Origin: Liquidambar formosana
Taxonomy: Eukaryota > Streptophyta > Magnoliopsida > Saxifragales > Altingiaceae
Assembly: GCA_039720395.1 (NCBI GenBank)
Contig: CM077831.1
Location: 5,436,003 to 5,500,002, forward strand
Direction: 5' to 3'
DNA: 64,000 bases
The position numbers and the translations under genes were made by a program. Shown here in pieces: positions 56,954 through 64,000 of the stretch; within the stretch, counting starts at the first letter, position 1; each line of letters starts with the position of its first letter. The notes under the pieces were generated by a model. That model was given only the letters and a program-made list of their open reading frames with translations. It had not been told where the DNA came from and did no database searches.

Positions 56954-56972
56954 GAGCAAATTGTATGTGCTT

Positions 56973-58204
56973 GCATCTCAATAATATAGAAGGTGCAGTG
57001 ATCAGAAAGGTCCTTTTGGCAGATACTTTAGCTTCCTTTAACATTAAAGGATTAAATGGTCCATCCAACCTTGAACAAATTTGTGAGCCGTGGAAATGAA
57101 GTTTTAGGCTCTGGCAATATTGCCACCCTAAATTTATTCAAAGCCTACTGAAATGACAAGATAAAAAGAAATTTCTTAAAATTTGTTCCAGGAACTATTT
57201 TCTGTCAAAACAAATGGAGCTTAAAAAATGAGGAAACAAGTTTAGATTCTTCAATTTTAAACTTTAATAAGCCACTGCATAGTTTCTATTCAACAGCAGA
57301 GAAAATGAAAGTAATTGCATATCATTTGGTCCAAACACAAATCCATCATACAGCTCAATCACAATATCACGAGACACCTCCCCACACACCCAAAAACAAA
57401 AGAATATATATTTACATATATATACACACACACAGAGAAGGGAGAAATCAAGAGATTACCTGGATCGCTGAGGAGACGCTGAGTTTCCTGTTTGGATCAC
57501 ACAAAATAAACACAAAGTGATCAAAATCAACCAAAAACATCAGAATCAAACCAATTGAAGAACAAAACAACAAACCCCCCCCCTCCCAAAAAAAAAAAAA
57601 AAAGAAGTGCTCAGGCCGGCAAGCTAATGACAGAGAAATAAGAAACTTCTCACCTTACATATATATATAATTTTTTTTTAATTGACAAGATTGGTGATGG
57701 GCAGGGTGAGGAATTGAAAAAGCCCTAGCTTTCATTCTTCTCGGAACTACCCATCTCTCCAATCAAACCCTAGTTTCGATTCCCTCCAATCCAAATATCA
57801 AATGAACCATAAACAATCAAAAACAAAGAAATACACAAAACTTAACAACGGAATCAGCAAATCTTCCTCTAAAGTATCCAGTTCACCGTCGATTGGAGGA
57901 GAGAGGAGAAGAACACATACGGATTTGAGATTCCTAGTTCACCGTCGATTCCCAGTTCACTTTACTGATTTGAGATTGAGGGATTGATGAAGTGTGCGAG
58001 TTCACCGTCGTTTCCTAGTTCAGAATAGCCATTCGAGAAGGAGGGAGTGCGTGAGTCTTCGAGAGGGAGTGTGCGAGTCTGCGGGAGGGAAGTGTAGGGG
58101 AGCCTGTGAAGAGTAAAGCAACAGAAAAAATAAAAAATAGGGAATTGCTGAACTCAGTAGTAATGGGAGGCAAAATGCCCGCTAAGAATTTCGCGGAAAT
58201 CTGA
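56973..58204 (-). other. Non-coding interior of CACTA-1 next to its right end
   Basis: No protein that I can support. It holds a possible exon with a GT donor near 57457..57490 (GGTAATCTC on the minus strand), C- and A-runs near 57576..57603, and three copies of AGTTCACCGTCG near 57882, 57937 and 57999. Probably transposon 5' region or captured promoter sequence. Confidence 0.4.
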
Positions 58205-58619
58205 TGTTTATTAACGACGTGCATAATACGCCGTTGATAAGCGTCGTGTAGAGCTGTAAAATTGGACGGACCCACTCTTTTTTCACGACGTGTAGAGCAC
58301 GTCGTAAATAGGCTAATCTCGGGCATCATTTACGACGCACAAACAACGTCGTAAAAATTAAGTGAAATCCTGATTTTTTTTTTAACGACGTGTAAAGCAC
58401 GTCGTGAATGGGCATTTTTCGGTATATCTTTTACGACGCGCAATACACGTCGTAATAGATCTCATTAACGACTTGCTTTCATTGTACGTCGTGAAACTTG
58501 TCTATATGGGGTCTTTTAACGACGTGCTAAATAAATACGCCGTAAAAAACCCTTATTAATGGCTTGCAATCATGCAAGTCGTTAATTTCAAGTCGTAAAT
58601 ACCCACTTTTGTTGTAGTG
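58205..58619. repeat. Subterminal hairpin repeats and right terminus of CACTA-1
   Basis: About eight hairpins built from ACGACGTG-like and CACGTCGT-like arms (for example TTCACGACGTG...CACGTCGTAAA near 58281), ending in the CACTA terminus at 58607..58619. Such subterminal repeats are known binding sites for the element's own DNA-binding protein. Confidence 0.9.
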
Positions 58620-60420
58620 AATAATAAGTCCTAACATATTCCTAGAACCATATCATGCATAAAAACCCTAAAACATACTAACATGCATGCAAAACTATCA
58701 TGTTTACTCCATATGAAAAACATATATAGCAAACACGAAGAAAAACCAAATAAAAAAGTCTACTTTATCATGCTATATGAAAACAAACACGAAACAATGA
58801 CTCTAAAACCCTAAACTCACAAATATGCTTAAAAACATACAAAACATACTTTAATCATGCTAAAACCAAACTAAACAGAAATTAAATCATGCATATTAAC
58901 TAACTAAAGTAATATAACATGATGAAAATCCTAACTCTAACATGCAATGACACTAATCCTAGCACAAGGACAAACAGGAGCACAAGAATCACAACTATGC
59001 ATTAAAAACCTAAAGGACAGCCCTAAAGCATGCTAAACAGTAGATAAAAAATAGATATTCCATGTATATTAACTAGCTAGAGTGTTAATACATGATAAAA
59101 AAGTTACCTTTAACATGCAATAGGCCTAACCCATATGAAAACCTAGTTTAAGCTTGAATAGAGAAGGAGAATACCTTAGGAAGTGGCTCCCCTTGTGTTT
59201 GTAATTGTTCGTGGCTCCTCAGGTCTTTAGAGTGAATCAAACCAACATGAATCCTCCTCTTTGTCAAAGTGGTATCACAGCAAAGAGATCAAAACTCACT
59301 CAACTTTGAAAAGAAATAGAAAACAAAAAGAGAACAAGAGAAAAGAAAAAGTGATTCTCGTCACTTTGCAGCAGTAGCAACTTCAATCGCGTTTTTGGGT
59401 ATGAAAACGTTGGATTTGGACAAAGCTTGTGAAATACAAAGTTGTAGAGAATTGAATTATCTTTCTAACAAGACCAATTTCATCAAATTCTGACTTCGGA
59501 TGAAAAAGTTATGATTAAAATACGACTGCTGGTTTTCAGAAAATCTGCTGCTGAATTATGACGAATTTCACTCCCTCCAAACCCTCTTCTCTCCCCCCTA
59601 TTTAAAGACATTAAGAGAGTATTTATAGCTGAAATATGGAGTTTCCCTTTCCTTCCTGGACTAGGTTTCCTTGGAGAATAATCAAAAGGTATTTTATAAT
59701 GATAAAAGACTTCTAATCTGAATAGGAAAAGGAAATTGTCTTTTATAAAAATTGGGAGACTGACCGCTAACACGCATGCACATGTATCGTATGTGCGTAC
59801 ACACACTCATCACATACGTACACGTGTTAGTGTCATGATAAAAATGGCTAATTTAATAAAATAATTTTCTTTTCATTTTAACCAAAAATCTCATGCTGTG
59901 ATTCGCACTAATTCTTCAAGGATAATCCGTAAATAACCACACTAAACTCATCATCAGGCCATATCAAAATTGAACTTCATGAAACACTTTTGAGGGTAAA
60001 ATGATGACTAATGAAAGTCAATTTGAAAAGATTTGGTTGGTAATTGTGAGTCAATTAGAGCTAACCCAAGGAAGGGTCAATTAACCAACTTGAACCACAT
60101 CGGGCCATTTTAATCCCGAGCCATTGACTTACCAAATTGACACTAAAAATACCTCTTATGCATCCATATGAACTCCAATTGACAATTTGGAGATCATTCC
60201 AAGGTCAAATGAAAAGTTTGGGACTTAAAAGACGATTATGCCCCTCAAGTCACAAAAGCTCTTATTATCCCTCAAGATCAACTCCAATTTGAACCAAAAT
60301 TCATATCCATTGTCCTTGTGACTCTAGAAAACTAATGCAAGTGACTAGACTCAAAAACAAAACAAAAACATGCATGAAATGATGAGCCCTAGTAAGGTGG
60401 TGCAAAAATGGGGTGTGACA
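58620..60420 (-). repeat. 5' LTR of element B, remaining part
   Basis: 1801 bp matching 30259..32059; the other 987 bp are left of CACTA-1, in the gap. TATA box on the minus strand at 59620..59627. The minus frame at 59483..59806 is not a gene. Confidence 0.95.
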
Positions 60421-60425
60421 GGTAC
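60421..60425. other. TSD of element B, right copy (GGTAC)
   Basis: Matches 29267..29271. Confidence 0.97.
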
Positions 60426-61109
60426 GTAGGCGCTCATTTGATGTTCAAGTCCGCCCTAGGATACTAAGTATCCTAGGTTTTATTTTTTTCTTTTTTTTCT
60501 TCTTTCTTTTTATCCATTTGTCCATCACATATTTGCTAGAGGAGTAGGATGGACCCATGCTTATTCATTTATCCATCACATATTTGCTAGAGGAGTAGGA
60601 TGGATTTGTTTCTTATTCTCTATCTCTCTACTGCTTTCCATATCTCTCATATTTGTCCATGGATGTTTACATGCTTTATGGATGTTTATTACTTTATGGA
60701 TGTTCATGGATGAATGTGGATTATTTATGGATGATTTTTTGCATATGCATGGTGACTAATTAGGAAGTGATTGAAATAGCCTATATAAATTCAGAGACCC
60801 ATTTTGGGGTGATGTGGGTGCCTATAGGATGTTTCTTAGAACCTTCCTGCATCGTAACTTAGTATCCGAATCCTCTCTTGTTTTGATTAGACCTGCTTTT
60901 TCTTGATCGGAGTCATGTGGTTTGTTTTCAAAGGTTTTCTTTAAAAACATTTTTATGGTTTTTCTCTTTTCCTAAAAATGAGGTGGTGACTCCTTGTTTG
61001 ATTGTTTTTGTGGACCTTTTAAAAACCAGATTTTTATTAGTTTAAATCTCTACAAGTCTTTTTAAAAGAAGGGTTATCCTTCCCCTCGGATCGAAATCCG
61101 TGGTTCACA
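60426..61109 (+). repeat. 3' LTR of element A, second part
   Basis: Continues the LTR after B, matching about 1296..1918. It contains a duplicated piece of about 60 bp around ATTTGCTAGAGGAGTAGGAT (two copies, 60529 and 60581) that the 5' LTR has once. It ends TGGTTCACA. Confidence 0.92.
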
Positions 61110-61197
61110 GTCGCATCCTACGGTGTTCACCTGAACGCTGTAAAAGTTCATTTACGGTGTTTTTTGCACGCCGTAAAAGACCACTTTTATTGTAGTG
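61110..61197. mobile_element. CACTA-2: right terminus of an older CACTA element
   Basis: Hairpin motifs TTTACGGTG...CGCCGTAAA followed by TTTTATTGTAGTG, the reverse complement of CACTACAA. Element A's LTR abuts it at 61109, so A inserted inside this CACTA; its left part lies before the window. Its subterminal motif (ACGGTG) differs from CACTA-1's ACGACGTG, so it is another family. Confidence 0.75.
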
Positions 61198-61198
61198 A

Positions 61199-61525
61199 AG
61201 AGCATCTCTAGTAGTGGGAGCTATATTATCTATGCTATTGCTACTTAAGCACATGCTATACTATCAAATCCTATAATTTGACACATTGTGTTCCAATGGT
61301 GTAAATGGACACAATATGTAATTTTTTGGTACAACCATCATCTCCTTCCATTTTTTAATTAACTTTGTGTTATTTTAACTTAAGGGTGTGCCAAATATAG
61401 CACAGAGGTGAACTATTGTTAATTTTTAGCACACCCTTTAGCACATCATTAGAGCACCCATAAGGTGTGCTATTAAAATATAGTGCGCAATAGCACTCCT
61501 TTTAGCACACCATTGGAGATGGTCT
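61199..61525. mobile_element. MITE-like repeat
   Basis: About 330 bp with imperfect terminal inverted repeats, GAGCATCTCTAGTAGTGG at the left and CCATTGGAGATGGTC at the right. Inside are repeated AGCACACC words. Such ends are common in small plant MITEs. The TSD is not clear. Confidence 0.45.
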
Positions 61526-63041
61526 CCTCAAGAAATGGCTCACATGCAATTATGTCACAACATTCTCCAAAAAATGGTTGGATGTTGAGGAAAAGGTGGG
61601 TGAGGCAAAAAAATGGCTCACATGCATTGGAGTAGTAACTTTTTTCATGTGATGCATTTTTACTAATGCATTTTTAGGGCTATAGTAGTGAAAAAAATGC
61701 TTATAGCTCACCTAAATGCCTCACATGCTTGGTGATACTCTAAGTAAGCAAATTTGGACTTCTCCCCAAATACCCCTGTTTAAAATCATATATATATTTT
61801 TACATTTCAATTGAGATAAAGATGTATTACACATATAGAATCCTAAAACCCTAAAACAAATATAACATAGATAGAAACAAAGCAAATAAAAACCCTAAAA
61901 ACTTCTTCTTCTTCAAGTATATAGTATATGTCACCTTCAATTGAGATAAAGATCAATGGACTACACGCATATAATCTTAAAACCCTTAAACAAATATAAT
62001 ATAAATAGAAAAGAAGCAAATTAAAACCCTAAAAATTCTTCTTCTTCAAGTATACATTAGCCATGCTCTTTTATAATGTAAACCTCAACTGTTATACATC
62101 TTTTACACTATTCTTCTTCTGCCTTTGCCTGGTATGTTTTTTTCCATGCATTGCGCTCATATACAATTTTATTTTATTTTATTTTATTTTTATGAAACTT
62201 TGCGATCTCTGCTTGAATTGCCAATCACCAAATTTTAATATATATATATATATATCTGATTGGCCTTTTTTAATAATGTTTGGAGACTTTAAAATTAGGA
62301 GAGAAGGAATGGGTTTAATGTGAGAAGGGCATTTAGGTAGAATTTTTTTAAAAAAAAATGTAAAATGGGTAAAATGGTTACCAAAAAATGGCAGATGGTA
62401 TATATCCCCTCTTTTGGGGGATTAAGATCTGTTACTATCATTTTCAATGAAATGAGAAATATTTGGCCTTTCATTTGGAATAACTTTTACTTTGACCTAT
62501 CATGATCATTTGGTCATTCTCCCGACAAAATTTAATTGAACAACTTTACTACCATGTTTGTTAACTTGATTCCATGCTTGAAGTATTCTAAAATAGAAAA
62601 AGCCAAATTTGAAATAGTTGTGCAAACATATTGTTTGCTTCCATTCCCATTCAAATTACGTCGTAAATATGTTGTTTACAATGAATAAGAATGTGATTGC
62701 GTTCCAGCTAAATAAACATGGTCTAAAAGTTAGTCTTGACCGTAAATTAATTAATTAATTATTATTATTATTATTTTTCCATTTGATCAATATTAGGTAA
62801 ATACTTAGAAACTAATTAAAGGGGAGAATGGGGGATTCAGTAGTAAACAAGGAGCGAGTAGCAATAGCAGAAATAAATTAAAACGCACATCGATTTCTGT
62901 ATCTATCTATCAATATAATAATTATAAGGAAGAGGCAGCTAATTAATAGCAACTGCAAATTAACGATAGTAAAACCATGCAGAAACACACACAATACCCT
63001 GAAATTACCACGCCCATTACTAGTCATTAAATTATTACTGC
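61526..63041. other. Intergenic stretch
   Basis: AT-rich, no supportable gene. Contains two similar blocks with AATTGAGATAAAGATNNA and AAAACCCTAAA (near 61808 and 61937), an (AT)n run near 62238, and an ATTATT run near 62758. The frame at 62063..62323 is low-complexity and unlikely to be a gene. The end presumably holds the 3' UTR of the protease gene. Confidence 0.6.
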
Positions 63042-64000
63042 TTAACTGGCGCAATCCGTAGGCTTGAAGGACACGGTCCTCTTTTCGAGGTCATAACCAA
63101 CCAAGAAGTTCATCTGTGCCACATTACCATAGATGGACAGCTCTTGATTTGGAGCAAAAGCAAAGCACACGGTACCTGGAGAAACCCTAATGAAGGTGTT
63201 GAAATCCTGAAGCTTCACGTCTGCACCAGTGAAATGCATAGTCAGAGTTGGAGGATCGATATCTGATTCACCATCAGCCTCGTAGCAGAGACTTAGGAAC
63301 TGACCCGGGTCATCAACCCGGCGTGCAGGAATTTTCTTAACCACTGCCGATTCCAATCGCTGATAGAGACCTTGCGGCAGCAGTGTCAATGTAGTGCCCG
63401 AGTCTATGATGATGTTACCCTCCGAGGAAGCATTGAAGGGCGACGAAGGATCGTCAAATTCCAACCTCACATTTCCAACACTAATGGCTTCCAGTGTTAA
63501 GTAGTAGAAGGTCTCTGGTGTTTTCGAAACTAACGGAGTTGTGACCACATCTTCCCCCGAGACTATGCCTTTACTCCCAAAATTTATTTGGCTTGTCTTG
63601 GTAGATCGAGAAGCAAATGGCACCAAGCAGTACGAAAATTTTCCGTGAATTATAGAATCGGTTTGGGTAATAAGTGACACCAAACCGCCTCCAAGGCCAA
63701 CTATGCCAGACCCGTTGGCACCGAAAGTGCCACCGTTGTTATGTCCACACCCAAAAATGGTATTGAGCAGGGATACAGGGCGGCCCGAAGTAGAACCCAA
63801 GGTGACTGTGTCCACAGCTACAACTCCGTTTGTGAAGGATTGGTCACCGTAAGAAGCAGAATATTGGCAAGTGTCATTGCTAACATCGCAAGAGGCTCCG
63901 CCTATAGATTGGCATGTTCTTGAAGAGCAAGAAATCTCTCTGTAAGTTGAGGAGTCTTGAGGATCAAAGAGAGGAGCCTTTTGCTTGTAACATTGAGTGC
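63042..64000 (-). CDS. Nepenthesin/CDR1-like aspartic protease, 5' end off the window
   Basis: About 319 codons visible, without introns, stopping at 63042. In-frame sequence continues to the window edge beyond the first in-window start. Plant A1B aspartic proteases are secreted or vacuolar; CDR1 in Arabidopsis acts in disease resistance. Visible features: the second active-site box IIDSGTTLTLLP (near 63400), the FGCGHNNGGTFGANGSGIVG stretch, a YGDQSFTNG flap with its Tyr, and several Cys pairs of the nepenthesin-type insert (CYKQ, ISCSSRTCQS, DVSNDTCQYS). The first active-site DTG and the signal peptide lie to the right. No break seen; this is the only clear host gene in the window. Confidence 0.92.
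   Translation of the reverse strand, partial: TQCYKQKAPLFDPQDSSTYREISCSSRTCQSIGGASCDVSNDTCQYSASYGDQSFTNGVVAVDTVTLGSTSGRPVSLLNTIFGCGHNNGGTFGANGSGIVGLGGGLVSLITQTDSIIHGKFSYCLVPFASRSTKTSQINFGSKGIVSGEDVVTTPLVSKTPETFYYLTLEAISVGNVRLEFDDPSSPFNASSEGNIIIDSGTTLTLLPQGLYQRLESAVVKKIPARRVDDPGQFLSLCYEADGESDIDPPTLTMHFTGADVKLQDFNTFIRVSPGTVCFAFAPNQELSIYGNVAQMNFLVGYDLEKRTVSFKPTDCAS

Larger units (their letters stand above)
48331..58619 (-). mobile_element. CACTA-1: En/Spm-type DNA transposon inserted in the right LTR of B
   Basis: The right end reads TTTTGTTGTAGTG, the reverse complement of the CACTACAA terminus. It is preceded by a dense run of ACGACGTG/CACGTCGT subterminal repeats. The insertion point in B's LTR follows position 30258 of the other LTR, with a probable 3-bp TSD AAT (58620..58622). 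It carries a TNP2-type transposase, a Transposase_24-like gene, and a captured host gene fragment. The left end lies in the gap. Confidence 0.88.
29272..60420 (-). mobile_element. Element B: Tat-lineage Ty3/gypsy retrotransposon, interrupted by D and CACTA-1
   Basis: Minus-oriented element with LTR ends TGTGAACC and GTGTGACA on the plus strand and a perfect 5-bp TSD. Left to right: 3' LTR, PPT, hairpin tandem array, short antisense gene (plus strand), integrase, RT, protease and part of gag, then D in gag, a sequence gap, CACTA-1 within the 5' LTR, and the rest of that LTR. By eye the LTR halves 30259..32059 and 58620..60420 differ at about a dozen of 1801 positions, so B is younger than A. 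Its pol is nearly intact. Its PBS and gag start lie in the assembly gap. Confidence 0.93.
1..61109 (+). mobile_element. Element A: Tat-lineage Ty3/gypsy retrotransposon, interrupted by C and B
   Basis: The window opens inside the 5' LTR of this element, and its 3' LTR ends at 61109. The order is LTR, PBS, gag, protease, RT with two RNase H domains, integrase, two antisense genes, tandem repeats, PPT, LTR. The second, archaeal-type RNase H and the gag/protease sequence place it in the Tat lineage of Ty3/gypsy. Copia element C (15707..25381) and element B (29272..60420) are later insertions with perfect 5-bp TSDs, so A's own length is far less than 61 kb. LTR boundaries are TGTAGACACC...TTCACA. 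The left TSD is outside the window; the right flank begins GTCGC inside a CACTA terminus. Coding parts are heavily broken, so A is an old, dead copy. Confidence 0.9.

Noticed and set aside
62063..62323. 86-residue plus frame
   Set aside because: AT-rich, low-complexity, Phe/Tyr/Ile-rich, includes an (AT)n tract; no family feature.
63042..63815. Aspartic protease start within the window at 63815
   Set aside because: In-frame coding with conserved Cys residues continues to the window edge; the true start is further right.
1..64000. tRNA or rRNA genes
   Set aside because: I saw no cloverleaf with A and B boxes or rRNA-like sequence; tRNA-like words are primer binding sites only.

Overview
This window is plant nuclear DNA and almost all of it is one pile of nested transposable elements. 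Evidence for a plant: three Tat-lineage Ty3/gypsy retrotransposons, one Ty1/copia element primed by initiator-Met tRNA, CACTA (En/Spm) transposons with a TNP2-type transposase, plant-type introns, and a nepenthesin/CDR1-like aspartic protease at the right edge. It looks like a woody core eudicot and grapevine would fit, but I cannot prove the species from sequence alone.

Layout. Element A (Tat lineage, plus strand) fills 1..61109. Its 5' LTR is cut by the window start (1..1918). A PBS, a badly broken gag-pol (2682..10048), two genes on the opposite strand (10516..11660 and 12181..15394), tandem repeats and a PPT follow. Its 3' LTR (26899..29271 plus 60426..61109) is split by element B. Copia element C (15707..25381, TSD CGGTG) sits inside A, upstream of A's second antisense gene. 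Element B (Tat lineage, minus strand, 29272..60420, TSD GGTAC) sits in A's 3' LTR. B is itself interrupted by element D (Tat lineage, minus strand, from 41446, in B's gag) and by CACTA-1 (ending at 58619, in B's right-hand LTR). A 100-N gap at 48231..48330 separates D from CACTA-1 and must hide the rest of D, part of B and the left end of CACTA-1. A itself sits in an older CACTA, whose right end is 61110..61197. Only 61198..64000 is outside this stack; it holds a MITE-like repeat and a partial aspartic protease gene.

How the parts work together. In A, B and D the same cassette follows pol on the opposite strand. A short, apparently single-exon plant-mobile-domain (PMD)-like gene has its own TATA box. 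In A and D it is followed by a long intron-containing PMD gene, then a tandem-repeat array, the PPT and the LTR. About 86-88 bp upstream of the TATA box of the short gene, all three elements carry a palindrome module. In A and D the same palindrome type also lies upstream of the LTR promoter and of the long antisense gene. In D this module is an array of the 10-bp palindrome TGCGTACGCA, repeated 23 times in eight clusters, with 12 of the 15 start-to-start spacings exactly 21 bp. This looks like a phased operator array linking sense and antisense promoters of one element, and it is the most interesting signal in the window. B's tandem array also consists of hairpins whose two arms co-vary.

Decay. 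A's gag-pol is dead: many stops, loss of the protease Asp, and deletion of a reverse transcriptase active-site block. B's pol is nearly open, with one 8-bp deletion in integrase. C has almost identical LTRs but a ruined pol, so it was probably mobilised in trans. CACTA-1 has a frameshifted TNP2 gene and a captured four-exon fragment of a host RRP12-like gene. Exon limits and mismatch counts were made by eye.
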